In this document: positions 1-6,779 of the stretch, one piece after another | How positions within the stretch are numbered: the first letter of the stretch is position 1 | How the letters are laid out: each line of letters opens with the position of its first letter | NCBI RefSeq assembly: GCF_014648095.1 | Contig: NZ_BMQL01000064.1 | Coordinates: 1 to 25,540 of the forward strand | Reading direction: 5' to 3' | Length of the DNA stretch: 25,540 bases | Source: Deinococcus ruber | Lineage (GTDB): Bacteria > Deinococcota > Deinococci > Deinococcales > Deinococcaceae | The notes under the pieces: model-generated | What the model saw: the letters and a program-made list of their open reading frames with translations, nothing else | Database searches by the model: none | What the model was told of the DNA's origin: nothing | Position numbers and translations under genes: made by a program

Positions 1-133
1 CCATCACCTTGACCCACCCTCTTGGCCCTTGCCCCGTTGACTTCTAACACAATTGCTCAGCACATCGCGCCTTATTCTTACCTTTCTGGCAAGGATTTTA
101 TAAGGCAGAAATTTTGGCCTCTTCACCTCAAAT

Positions 134-487
134 CTACTTGGATTCCTTGGTGCATAAGACTTCTTCAGAATATCCAAACGTCATGTCGGAGCCTACTTTA
201 GTTCCGAAAGAATAATCACCATAATTTAAAGTTAAGGTCGAAGCTCCGTCTAGGTTAAAGTCATATTTTCCGTGCTTTAACGATACAGGATTTTTGTTGT
301 TAAATATTTTTTCAGTAAAACTCCCATCTTTATTTAACTCTAGGCTAGTGTAGTCTTTACTTATATCACTGTCTGATTGCGCACATATCCATTTTCCATA
401 CAAGTCAGATGTACTAATGTGTCCGTGAAAACTGAAAAACAAGATAATAATCAACAAACATAATAATAGATACTTTGTATACTTCAT
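134..487 (-). CDS. Small secreted or membrane-anchored hypothetical protein (117 aa)
   Basis: I do not recognise the family. The N-terminus has two Lys residues followed by a long hydrophobic stretch (about residues 7-20, LLLCLLIIILFFSF), so it is a signal peptide or membrane anchor. There is no convincing lipobox. The rest is a small beta-rich domain starting around LYGKWICAQSD (about residues 29-39), a GKW pattern common in small lipocalin-like or 'lipocalin-like domain' secreted proteins; that resemblance is only suggestive. Two Cys residues (in WICAQ and near the C-terminus, VLCTK) could form a disulfide. The ATG start is supported by a GGAG motif six bases upstream. The gene is much more AT-rich than the GC-rich backbone and lies just downstream, in its own direction, of an IS66 remnant, so it was probably acquired by transfer. 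Confidence 0.55.
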   Translation of the reverse strand: MKYTKYLLLCLLIIILFFSFHGHISTSDLYGKWICAQSDSDISKDYTSLELNKDGSFTEKIFNNKNPVSLKHGKYDFNLDGASTLTLNYGDYSFGTKVGSDMTFGYSEEVLCTKESK

Positions 488-522
488 GAAGAGCTCCAGA
501 TTTACCGAATCTTTGACGTGAC

Positions 523-605
523 GTGACCATTCAGCGCGTGGCCGTCCTCAATACGCATATAAACCTTTCCTCTCATCTTTATTCCCTCCGTCAAGACAAG
601 AAAGC
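523..605 (-). mobile_element. Remnant of an IS66-type element (terminal repeat plus transposase 3' tail)
   Basis: This segment aligns well with 1237-1316, the end of the intact IS66 element. Shared pieces include TTCAGC, GGCC.TCCTCAA, GCATATAAA and TCAAGACAAGAAAGC. On the minus strand the last block still encodes the transposase C-terminus (SAFLS-stop, against PAFLS-stop in the intact copy). The outer end GTGACCATTCAGC (523-535) matches the IS-end 13-mer GTGACTACTCAGC at 11 of 13 positions. Everything upstream in the transposase is lost, so this is a solo terminal fragment. Confidence 0.7.
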
Positions 606-641
606 AGATGACCGCTCAGAACGACGCACGAAACTGTGCTG

Positions 642-654
642 GTGACTACTCAGC
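642..654 (+). repeat. IS66-type terminal inverted repeat, exact 13-mer copy
   Basis: GTGACTACTCAGC here is the exact reverse complement of 2737-2749 at the other side of the transposase gene, and it recurs in both arms of the palindrome at 15729-15758. A diverged inverted copy, CTGAATAGTCGC, sits nearby at 672-683. It could be the left end of a larger element (642-2749) carrying the 165-aa gene, or the end of an older, mostly deleted IS copy. Confidence 0.6.
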
Positions 655-696
655 GCATCAGGTGCCATTTACTGAATAGTCGCTGTGAAGTAAATC

Positions 697-1194
697 TTAA
701 TTAGTAGCAAATAGGATATTTGATGCTGACAGCCTTAGCATATCAAATCCCCCTGCAGTTACCTTCCAACCAATCCTACGTAAAACACTCGCTTGATCTA
801 TTAACGATAGCTCAAAGCTATTAAACGAATTGACAAAAACTAAATTAATTTTATTCTCCTGAGCGTATATGATTAGAGAATTACAATTTATATCGCATAT
901 GCATAGTGGTAGCGTTCTATGGTGCATGGCAAACCTACTTGATGAGTTGTAGAAGACGACCCAGGAATTCTCGTCCTCACTGTCGCTTTTCCACTCGTGC
1001 CTTGGTGTGAATAGGTCGGTGAACATTTTTAAGTGTATGGAGTCAAGTCTAATATCGGAAAGGGCAGATAGTATAACTTGAGTTATGTCATTAGTCATTT
1101 TGTTGGATTCTCCGACCAACCATATATCATCAAAGACTGACCATCTCCGCTCAAAGTGGTTTAACTCCTTACAGTACGCGAGACAGTCAAACAA
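697..1194 (-). CDS. Hypothetical AT-rich protein (165 aa), possibly 5'-truncated
   Basis: No family recognised. It is a soluble-looking protein with alternating hydrophobic strands (SLIIYAQ, INLVFVNS), an acidic patch (SDSEDENSW) and a C-terminal ILFATN; no signal peptide or transmembrane helix is seen. The only reasonable start in frame is a TTG at 1194, preceded by GGAGA about ten bases upstream; an in-frame TAA lies shortly before it. The IS66 end at 1237 is only 43 bases upstream, so the true N-terminus may have been removed by the insertion. AT content and codon use differ sharply from the GC-rich transposase next to it. It could be an orphan of the same AT-rich island as the 117-aa gene. 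Confidence 0.45.
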   Translation of the reverse strand: MFDCLAYCKELNHFERRWSVFDDIWLVGESNKMTNDITQVILSALSDIRLDSIHLKMFTDLFTPRHEWKSDSEDENSWVVFYNSSSRFAMHHRTLPLCICDINCNSLIIYAQENKINLVFVNSFNSFELSLIDQASVLRRIGWKVTAGGFDMLRLSASNILFATN

Positions 1195-1236
1195 CTTGTT
1201 GATTCTCCATTACTACCGATATAATCAAAAATCCCA

Positions 1237-2749
1237 GTAATTGTTCAGCATTTGGCCATCCTCAACTGCATATAAATCCCTTCTCTCATCTCTTTTTCTT
1301 TCGTCAAGACAAGAAAGCTGGCAGAAGAACATTGCCGGCGAAGACGCTCACCAATCCGTCCCACACATTCATCCCCTGCTTGTGCAGCGTCGCCACGTAA
1401 CTCCGGATGCGGCAGAACACCTCACCGCCCAGCGCCGATCGGAAGCCTCCAGAAATCTTCCGCTTGGCGCACATCATCCGAATCCCCTGCTCAGCCAGGT
1501 TGTTGTCAAACGGCAGTCGGTCATCATCCAGAAACCGCAGCATCTCCCGCTTGTATCGTTGACATCGCAGTGCCACATTCCGCGCGCGGCTCTGCTTCAC
1601 TCGACCACGCTGCCCAGCCGCACGTTCTTGTGCTGGGTTGGAAACCAACCCAGCCGTGATTAAGCGATCGAAGTGGGCCTTGAACGCCACGATCCGATCA
1701 GCTGTCAGCGTCTTGGTCTTGCGCTGGTGATAGACCAGCTGCAGCGCTCCGCGCAGTTCACCCGCCCAGTCCTGTTGGAAGAACTCGTGCAGCCCCCGGA
1801 GTTCCCTCAGCAGATGTGCGTTGCACAACGCATGATCCATCGGCAGTGACAGATACGTGTGCCACGCGTCGTGCATCAATACCCCCCGGTACTCGGGCAG
1901 CACACCCATCGCCACCAACGCATCATACCCACGGCTGCGATGATGCCCGTACAGCGTGTACGACGCACAGGTCAGGATGTGCAACCATTGTAGGTTCCCG
2001 TTGACCTTGCTGCCCGTCTCATCGGCGTACAACACCGGTTCGCTCAGCAAGGCTACCTTGACCTGCGCCTCGAAGGATTCGAGGCGCTCCGACGCGACAT
2101 TGAGGTTCAGCAGAATGGTGCCATCACTCGGCGCACTGCCGTACAGCGTGCCGACAATTTCGGCCGTGCGTGCCAGCGGGATGAAATGCACCACATTCAG
2201 GTACGTGGTCAGGGCGTGCACGTGTGGGCCGTACTGCACCTGGCCGGCCACCGCTGCTGGGAACGCCGCCTGCTGCCGCTGGGTACAGTGCGGACAGATC
2301 TTCACCTCTGCCCGGTATTCCGTAACCTGCAACTGCGTCTCTGGCAAGTCGTGGACTTGCCGAGCCAACAGGTCCTGTACCGGGACATCCTCCCACGCAT
2401 GCCCACACGCACACTGCCCCGTGACGGGCAGGACGATCACGGTGTCCGGTTGGGCGCTCATTTCCAGCGTGTTCCCAACGTGACCCGGTTGTGCTCCTGA
2501 CAGCCGCCCGCTTTTGACACGCTCACTCTGGGGTTTCCAAGGCTTGTCGTGACTCGGTGGCACGTTCGAGGTGCTGCTATCTGCGCTGATCTGCGCCTTC
2601 AGTGCCTGGACCTCGACCACCAAGCGGTCGCGCTCCGCTGTCATCCCTTGGAGTTGGGCCGCGAGCGTCAGACAGTGGGAGCAGGCCGCGTCTTCGATGC
2701 CCTTACCCTATCAGCTCTCCCGGCGCAAGGGGGGCCGCTGAGTAGTCAC
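1237..2749 (-). mobile_element. IS66-family insertion sequence (single transposase gene)
   Basis: The element contains one full transposase gene. Its upstream end is GCTGAGTAGTCAC (2737-2749). Its downstream end is most simply GTAATTGTTCAGC (1237-1249), which matches the 13-mer at only 9 of 13 positions; the exact partner of the right end is at 642-654. No 8-bp target duplication is visible for any pairing (flanks AAATCCCA, CTGTGCTG and TTGGATTC differ). No tnpA or tnpB accessory gene is present, as in the ISBst12-like IS66 subgroup. Confidence 0.7.
1304..2644 (-). CDS. tnpC: IS66-family transposase (TnpC type, DDE)
   Basis: DDE transposase catalysing movement of the surrounding IS. The N-terminus (residues 1-20) is a short coiled coil, typical of the IS66 leucine zipper, followed by a linker ending in a zinc-binding pair (CACGHAW near 78-84 and CPHC at 117-120). 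The catalytic core shows D208 (LYADETGS), D259 (MHDAWHTY) and E385 (NNLAEQGIRMM), with the family signature KRKISGGFRS just after. At 446 aa it is slightly short of many family members. The frame is open upstream of this ATG to a TAG near 2714 and would add a plausible ACSHCLTLAAQLQG segment, but no ATG, GTG or TTG start exists there. The native N-terminus may therefore have been lost. It ends with LLPAFLS close to the IS end. Confidence 0.93.
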   Translation of the reverse strand: MTAERDRLVVEVQALKAQISADSSTSNVPPSHDKPWKPQSERVKSGRLSGAQPGHVGNTLEMSAQPDTVIVLPVTGQCACGHAWEDVPVQDLLARQVHDLPETQLQVTEYRAEVKICPHCTQRQQAAFPAAVAGQVQYGPHVHALTTYLNVVHFIPLARTAEIVGTLYGSAPSDGTILLNLNVASERLESFEAQVKVALLSEPVLYADETGSKVNGNLQWLHILTCASYTLYGHHRSRGYDALVAMGVLPEYRGVLMHDAWHTYLSLPMDHALCNAHLLRELRGLHEFFQQDWAGELRGALQLVYHQRKTKTLTADRIVAFKAHFDRLITAGLVSNPAQERAAGQRGRVKQSRARNVALRCQRYKREMLRFLDDDRLPFDNNLAEQGIRMMCAKRKISGGFRSALGGEVFCRIRSYVATLHKQGMNVWDGLVSVFAGNVLLPAFLS

Positions 2750-2838
2750 TTGGATTCAGCGAAAGGCAGCTGGAGGTCGCGAAGCTCGAATGGCTGGAGC
2801 AGGCACAAAAGATGCGGCAAGTCAGCATGTCCGACTGA
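2750..2838 (+). pseudogene. C-terminal tail of a plus-strand gene cut off at the IS66 end
   Basis: Immediately after the IS end, a plus-strand frame encodes LGFSERQLEVAKLEWLEQAQ followed by KMRQVSMSD and a TGA at 2836-2838. It looks like a genuine helical C-terminus, not random sequence. The frame is closed upstream by a TAG inside the IS repeat, so the rest of the gene is missing. The family cannot be named from 29 residues. An intrinsic terminator follows at 2905. Confidence 0.45.
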
Positions 2839-2904
2839 AAGCTTAGCCGGGTTTCGCCGGATACGCTTGACGCTCCGTGCATACCGGGCTATATTAAAGA
2901 AATC

Positions 2905-2933
2905 AAGGCGGCCTGCGGGTCGCCTTTTCTTTG
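2905..2933 (+). terminator. Intrinsic terminator
   Basis: AAGGCG-GCC-TGCG-GGT-CGCCTT folds into a GC-rich stem and is followed by TTTTCTTT. It serves the truncated plus-strand gene ending at 2838 and separates it from the regulator remnant at 2961. The remainder of 2839-2960 holds nothing else I can support. Confidence 0.65.
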
Positions 2934-2960
2934 GCCACTCTACTCTGATAAGCCAGTAGT

Positions 2961-3301
2961 ATGAGTCTTCAGCTCAATCCTGATGTCTTTCTGGCGCGGC
3001 AGAGTATCAGCGCGTATCGGTTGGTCAGGGCCACTGAGGGCCGCTCAGCGCCTGCCACTGTCTACAGCTTTTGGCCAGCAAACCCGCCCAGCGCATCGAT
3101 TTACACATAGTGGGCATGATGCTCGAAGCGCTGTCTGAACTGACGGGTACGAAAGTCCACGGCCAAGACATGCTGGAAACGCTCGACGTCGAAGGCCAGG
3201 AGCGCCGCCAGGAAGCCCGTGAACGCATCGCCGCGCCCAGTCGCCAGAGCAAGCTCTCCAGGGCAGTGGCGTCAGCGCCCGTGAAGGCGACTGCAGCGTG
3301 A
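2961..3301 (+). pseudogene. Frameshifted Cro/CI-type helix-turn-helix regulator
   Basis: The ATG at 2961 opens MSLQLNPDVFLARQSISAYR and then LVRATEGRS, the look of an XRE-type N-terminal helix pair. That frame then runs to a stop at 3110. The continuation is in another frame: LSACHCLQLLASKPAQRID, then LHIVGMMLEALSELTGTKV and a GQDMLETLDV tail, the usual third to fifth helices of small HTH regulators or antitoxins. The switch lies near 3035-3050. The total span (341 nt) is not a multiple of three, in agreement. Such short HTH proteins often act as antitoxins or phage-type repressors, but no partner gene is evident. Confidence 0.5.
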
Positions 3302-3402
3302 CCGACCAGCTCAGCGAACCGCGCGGGCGCGATCTCTGACAGCTGGGCAGGTAGAGGGCGACACGCTGTAGAGGGTGAAGCTTCCAAACTTGGAGCTGTT
3401 GA

Positions 3403-3984
3403 CTATTCCAACGCGTCCGCGTGCTCTCGAAGGCGTGACACGGTCATCGGCAGCCCCTGACGTTCGAGCATTCCTAGCAACTCAGCGACCGAGAGTGGCG
3501 GGGCCCGGAACCGAGCGCGTCCAACCCGCAGCGCTTCCAGTACCGCCGTGGTGTCCGTCTCCAGTAAATTCTGGACGAATCGATCCGGGTGGAGGGCTTG
3601 TAGACCCAACGGCTCCAGCACTGCGGTCGGGAAGTCGCGCAGGTTCTGGGTCACGATCAGATCGACGCCGCCATGAAGTGCAGCGGCGAGCACGTGTCGG
3701 TCGTCGGGATCGGGCAACTGAAGCTGCGGCATCCGCGCTTCGTAGTCTGTAATCCGAGCGGTATCGAGCGCCCGATCCATCAACACACGGGTTCGCTGAA
3801 GTTTGGCTGGGTCCAGGTCAGGTCGATGCAGGAGTAGATTGCGGATCCATTCGTCCTGCAACGCGTCCGTCCAGTGGGCTTGATAGAGCCCTTGCAGGCT
3901 GAGATCAATCAGCAGACTGCGCAACGTTGCCGGGTACAGCACGTTGGCATCAAGCAGCGCCTTCACGCTGGAGACGTTGGACAC
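3403..3984 (-). CDS. PIN-domain ribonuclease toxin (193 aa)
   Basis: Probable Mg-dependent ribonuclease of the PIN fold, acting as the toxin of a type II toxin-antitoxin pair. Seen: the N-terminal strand with the first acidic residue (LLDANVLYP, D12), the central acidic cluster LPDPDDRHVLAAAL (D92, D94, D95) and the third strand GVDLIVTQNLRDFP (D108, then T/N/D), all in the order expected for PIN_3-type VapC relatives. A C-terminal extension of about 70 residues goes beyond the minimal PIN core and is common in this subfamily. The ATG at 3984 follows the antitoxin stop by only four bases, so the two are one operon with the antitoxin first. The RNA target cannot be predicted. Confidence 0.85.
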   Translation of the reverse strand: MSNVSSVKALLDANVLYPATLRSLLIDLSLQGLYQAHWTDALQDEWIRNLLLHRPDLDPAKLQRTRVLMDRALDTARITDYEARMPQLQLPDPDDRHVLAAALHGGVDLIVTQNLRDFPTAVLEPLGLQALHPDRFVQNLLETDTTAVLEALRVGRARFRAPPLSVAELLGMLERQGLPMTVSRLREHADALE

Positions 3985-3988
3985 CGAT

Positions 3989-4390
3989 TCAGAGGAGTCC
4001 CAGTTCTTGATCGAGATCTACCAGTTCTTGGAGGGCTTGCTGGCGATCCGCATTCCGGCGTTCTCGGTAGACCAGCAGTTCCTGAAGCTTGACCCGGCGG
4101 TGAGTGCCGACCTTCCATGAGGGGAGCTGACCCTCGTCGAGCAGTTTGACGAAGTGTGGACGCGAGACTCCCAGCAACTCAGCCGCTTCCTGGGTGCCGA
4201 GTTCAGCGTGGATCGGAACGATCTGCACGGCGTGGCCCTGGGCGACTTCGCTCAACAGGCGCTGCACGAGACCGTTGAGGTGTTCGGGCAATTCCTGGAG
4301 CGTGACGCCTTGAATGACCTGCTCAAGGATCGCCTGCGCTTGAGCACGCTCTTGGTCACTCGGCATATGAATAATGTTAGCGTGCGTCAT
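3989..4390 (-). CDS. Excisionase/MerR-fold antitoxin (133 aa)
   Basis: Probable DNA-binding antitoxin paired with the PIN toxin downstream. Residues about 64-112 (LGTQEAAELLGVSRPHFVKL, then DEGQLPSWKVGTHRRVK) are a winged helix-turn-helix of the excisionase type (HTH_17-like). The N-terminal 60 residues are helical and probably dimerise; the Glu/Leu/Gln-rich C-terminus probably contacts the toxin. The start is set by AGGAGG four bases upstream of the ATG. Autoregulation is likely: two direct 8-bp repeats with 9-bp spacing lie just upstream. A phage excisionase is the alternative, but the coupled PIN gene favours an antitoxin. Confidence 0.8.
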   Translation of the reverse strand: MTHANIIHMPSDQERAQAQAILEQVIQGVTLQELPEHLNGLVQRLLSEVAQGHAVQIVPIHAELGTQEAAELLGVSRPHFVKLLDEGQLPSWKVGTHRRVKLQELLVYRERRNADRQQALQELVDLDQELGLL

Positions 4391-4394
4391 ATAA

Positions 4395-4435
4395 CCTCCT
4401 AAAAACAGGATACTCCATTAAACGAAATAAACGAA
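4395..4435 (-). promoter_or_regulatory. RBS and tandem operator-like repeats of the PIN toxin-antitoxin operon
   Basis: AGGAGG (minus strand, 4395-4400) precedes the antitoxin ATG. Upstream, TTCGTTTA occurs twice in tandem (plus-strand TAAACGAA at 4419-4426 and 4428-4435), a 9-bp period suited to binding of the HTH antitoxin. Further up, minus-strand TATAGAAT near 4440 could be a -10 box, but I see no matching -35. Confidence 0.45.
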
Positions 4436-4468
4436 AATTCTATAGATGGTCATAGCGACCCTGCAGAA

Positions 4469-4491
4469 GGTGGCAATCAGAGGCTGCCACC
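4469..4491. other. Perfect 7-bp hairpin between the toxin-antitoxin operon and the structured region
   Basis: GGTGGCA, nine bases, TGCCACC. There is no U-tract on either side, so it is not a clear terminator. It could be a regulatory hairpin or an outlying part of the structured region starting at 4531. Confidence 0.35.
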
Positions 4492-4530
4492 TCGTCAGGT
4501 ATGGTCTTCAGCGTTCAACGTCAAGGTATA

Positions 4531-4566
4531 AAAAGGACTCCCCGGACATACAGTCAACGGGGAGTC
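4531..4566 (-). terminator. Intrinsic terminator of the candidate large RNA
   Basis: On the minus strand, GACTCCCCG, a 13-nt loop and CGGGGAGTC are followed by CTTTTTATA. The 9-bp GC-rich stem with a U-run is canonical. In the plus direction the same stem is followed by only TTTCAC, so it works best for minus-strand transcription. Confidence 0.7.
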
Positions 4567-4654
4567 TTTCACACGAGACAAGTGTCGATCGTGTTCCTCT
4601 GGCAGCCGAGAGAGCCAAGGCATCTCGGATCAGCCGACAGAAGTGCAACGGGGT

Positions 4655-4871
4655 GAGGCCCGAAAGCCTCTGAACTGGGGTTGAGGACCCCCGGAATGGG
4701 CTGACACCTACGCGTCAGCGGTGAGGAGATGTTGCCATCTCGAAAAGGGTAGAGAGTGAGGCGAGAGTGCCTCTGAGAAGGGTGCGCACACGGCGCGTCC
4801 AGACGAAGGGTCAAGGACCCGGTGAACGGACTGATACGTACGTATCAGGAAAGGGGAGATGTGACCATCTC
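4655..4871 (-). repeat. Tandemly duplicated four-hairpin module
   Basis: Two copies, 4655-4741 and 4758-4871, carry the same hairpins in the same order. Hairpin 1: GAGGC/GCCTC at 4655-4670 and 4758-4773. Hairpin 2: GGGGT/ACCCC at 4677-4691 and GGGTC/GACCC at 4808-4820. Hairpin 3: CTGAC/GTCAG at 4701-4718 and the fully paired CTGATACGTACGTATCAG at 4831-4848. Hairpin 4: GAGATG/CATCTC at 4726-4741 and 4856-4871. Hairpins 2-4 are spaced 24+25 and 23+25 bases. The fifth pair of hairpin 3 is C-G in one copy and T-A in the other, a compensatory change. The copies are offset by 130 nt, not a multiple of three, which argues against a coding repeat. Copy 2 has an extra GCGC/GCGC stem near 4784-4796. 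Confidence 0.75.
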
Positions 4872-5825
4872 CAGATGCATTTTTGACCACAGTCGCCAGA
4901 GGAGTCACCCACGGACGAACTGCTGATGCTTCGGGGGCCAACCCTCGACATCCTGGTGCTCGGCATGGCTGCCGTATGTCCTCGCAACACATGAACCCAT
5001 GGTGGTCTCGACCCCTATGCTGATGACAGCTTTCGGCCCAGCTTGCGCCAGTCCCCGTACTCGTAAGCCAGCGCTCCTCGTCCGGTTCAAACCTACTTGC
5101 CGTCGCTCCCACACTTTGCTGCCCCAACTGTGATGTATCGCAAAGTGCTTCCCACGTTAGCCACTCTTCTCGCCGCAGTTGCGACAGATTTCGCCCGATC
5201 AGCATCCATGCTGCATTCGCTGTGCAGTCAACCCGAAGGTCTTTAGCCGCGCAAATGTCCCGAACTCGCGGTTTACCCTGCAGCATGTTGTCCACGTCTC
5301 TCGACGGCCTCCAAGTGTCCCTGAAGTTCTGACCACGTGAATCCAACTTAGAGTCTGTACCCCGAACCGGAAGTGCGTTCCGGCGTGACTGGTTTGAGCT
5401 ATCCGCCGATCTGCCTAGGTTGCCCCAGACAGTACCACTGTCCCTCCCAGCTCGGTTCATCACCCCGAGTCCAGTTATGACAGCTCATGCGATGCATGCT
5501 GACGCCCACCAGCGAGGAAGAAGTTAGACCGTTCCCAGCCTCCCTCCCCATATTTCCGAAGTGGCAGGGATTGACATGTCACCATGTGTCCCGTTTCCGT
5601 GTCGCCCAACACTCCTTTGAAGGGATTAGGTAGAATCGGGGGATTACACCCCGAAGCCCCTGTTGCAGCCGCGCCAGCGAGTTTTCCCCAGCACGCAGCT
5701 ACGTCAGTCAGAGAGGTTGGCAGCCTCCCCTTGGTTGTCTGCGAGGACAGCACCATAGCTCTAGCTTTGACGATCGTAAACAGAAGCGCTGTGAGGTTTT
5801 CGGCCTAGCGGCGGGCCGCTATAGG

Positions 5826-5838
5826 AACATTCTTTATA
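5826..5838 (-). promoter_or_regulatory. Putative -10 box of the candidate large RNA
   Basis: Minus-strand TATAAA (plus 5833-5838) lies about seven bases from the predicted 5' end, where the stem CCTA..GCGGC/GCCGC..TAGG (5825-5804) would begin the transcript. The -35 region is poor (TTTTTC at a 16-bp spacing). Confidence 0.4.
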
Positions 5839-5870
5839 TGGAGTTGAAGTAGCTGAAAAACACGTAATCT

Positions 5871-6779
5871 GTGATGGTGCTGAGGTACCATCTGACGGTC
5901 ACGAGTTCGTTGCAAGCGGTAGTGCGGTTGGTTCGGCTGGCGCCGTATGTGGTGGTCATTGAAGTGCCGCTCGAGAAGGCACAAGCGGTAGCGGAGCGGC
6001 AGGCGGCTCGGTACCCGAGTATTGTGCAGAGCCACGTGACGCGAACAGCCCTTCGACACATGGGATTGCCGGTGGTGCAGATGGTGATCATGGCACCGCA
6101 TCAGGCACCCGTTCGAAGCCGTACAAAGCAGCCGAGAAAGCTGATGCCAGTGCGACCTCCGAGGCCTCGGCCGATGATGGTGTCGATCATCCTGTTAAGC
6201 ACAGCGATCCCTGCGGAGAGCCGCGAGGTTTGGCGGGATGCGTTTGATGCGGAGAAGCCATTGACGTGGCGGAATTACGCGCTGACTCGGACACCGAAAG
6301 AGCGGATTACGTGGCGCTTGAGTGTAGATGCTCGGAAGCAATATCGCACCCGGATTGCTCGTCTAATTACTGGGGGTGGCGGAGTCATCCATCCGCGCGT
6401 GAAGCTGAAGAAACTTGCAGGAAAGTCAGTCGAGAAACCGAAGCAAGAATATGGGGAGAAGCGAAGAGAAATACCACGCCGATTGTCTTCAGACGCGGCT
6501 CGTCGACAAATCCTGAATCTTGCAGCGCATATGCAACACTATCCTGGGTTGTCGGGCATCCGATCCGATGTGTTCGACCTAGCTCAATACTGCACGCGTG
6601 TCTGGAAAAGTACGCACCCTGATTCGGCATTTCCCCTCTGGCCAAAGATGCCGATTCTGCCGTACCTGCAACCGCGCATGGCTCCCCTCGCAAACATTAT
6701 TCAAGAGAGCGTCCAAGAGGCCCCTGAACATGCCACCCAAAACCAAAGCGAAGAAGTCCGCCAGTACCTCATCGAGTAA
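5871..6779 (+). CDS. Unrecognised basic protein (302 aa), divergent from the large RNA
   Basis: No family recognised. The N-terminal 90 residues are an alternating strand/helix domain (LAPYVVVIEVPLEKAQAVAE, then QAARYPSIVQSHVTRTALR) with no signal peptide. A Pro/Arg-rich linker follows (about 93-120), then a strongly basic middle (KKLAGKSVEKPKQEYGEKRR, about 182-205) and a helical C-terminal part. The overall charge suggests nucleic-acid binding. The start could be GTG 5871 or ATG 5874; there is no clear Shine-Dalgarno, but TAATCT (5865-5870) is a -10-like element directly before it. The gene starts about 45 bp from the predicted 5' end of the minus-strand RNA and overlaps the next gene by 50 nt, so both may be functionally linked to that RNA; this is inference. 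Confidence 0.6.
   Translation: MMVLRYHLTVTSSLQAVVRLVRLAPYVVVIEVPLEKAQAVAERQAARYPSIVQSHVTRTALRHMGLPVVQMVIMAPHQAPVRSRTKQPRKLMPVRPPRPRPMMVSIILLSTAIPAESREVWRDAFDAEKPLTWRNYALTRTPKERITWRLSVDARKQYRTRIARLITGGGGVIHPRVKLKKLAGKSVEKPKQEYGEKRREIPRRLSSDAARRQILNLAAHMQHYPGLSGIRSDVFDLAQYCTRVWKSTHPDSAFPLWPKMPILPYLQPRMAPLANIIQESVQEAPEHATQNQSEEVRQYLIE

Larger units (their letters stand above)
4531..5826 (-). ncRNA. Candidate large structured non-coding RNA (about 1.3 kb)
   Basis: No reading frame here looks like protein; the longest (minus 4708-5463) is rich in Cys, Trp, His and Arg and has no domain. Instead both ends look like a transcription unit on the minus strand: a TATAAA box at 5838-5833, a strong hairpin at the expected start (5825-5804) and an intrinsic terminator at 4566-4531. 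Many further perfect stems lie between, for example CCGGAA/TTCCGG (5367-5383), CACTTTGC/GCAAAGTG (5112-5147), GACAG/CTGTC (5428-5442), CGGGG/CCCCG (5637-5653), CGGCA/TGCCG (4961-4974) and ACACGA-GACA/TGTC-TCGTGT (4571-4594). A GCAA (GNRA) tetraloop caps one minus-strand stem. Size and density resemble ornate large RNAs such as OLE, GOLLD or ROOL, but homology to any is untested. The neighbouring divergent proteins may be partners. Confidence 0.55.

Noticed and set aside
1956..2483. Plus-strand frames inside the transposase gene
   Set aside because: They are shadows antisense to a clear DDE transposase.
3025..3387. Minus-strand frame (120 aa) opposite the HTH remnant
   Set aside because: Ser/Trp-rich composition without a domain; the plus-strand HTH reading is more protein-like.
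5080..5100. tRNA-like T-loop (GGTTCAAACC)
   Set aside because: The flanking bases do not form a T-stem and no acceptor, D or anticodon arms are present.
4708..5463. Long minus-strand reading frame (251 aa) in the structured region
   Set aside because: Its composition is unlike a protein, it has no domain, and the internal repeat offset of 130 nt would shift the frame; structured RNA explains the region better.
4531..5826. Group II intron
   Set aside because: No domain V-like hairpin, no GUGYG 5' motif and no reverse transcriptase frame were seen; it remains to be tested by a covariance search.
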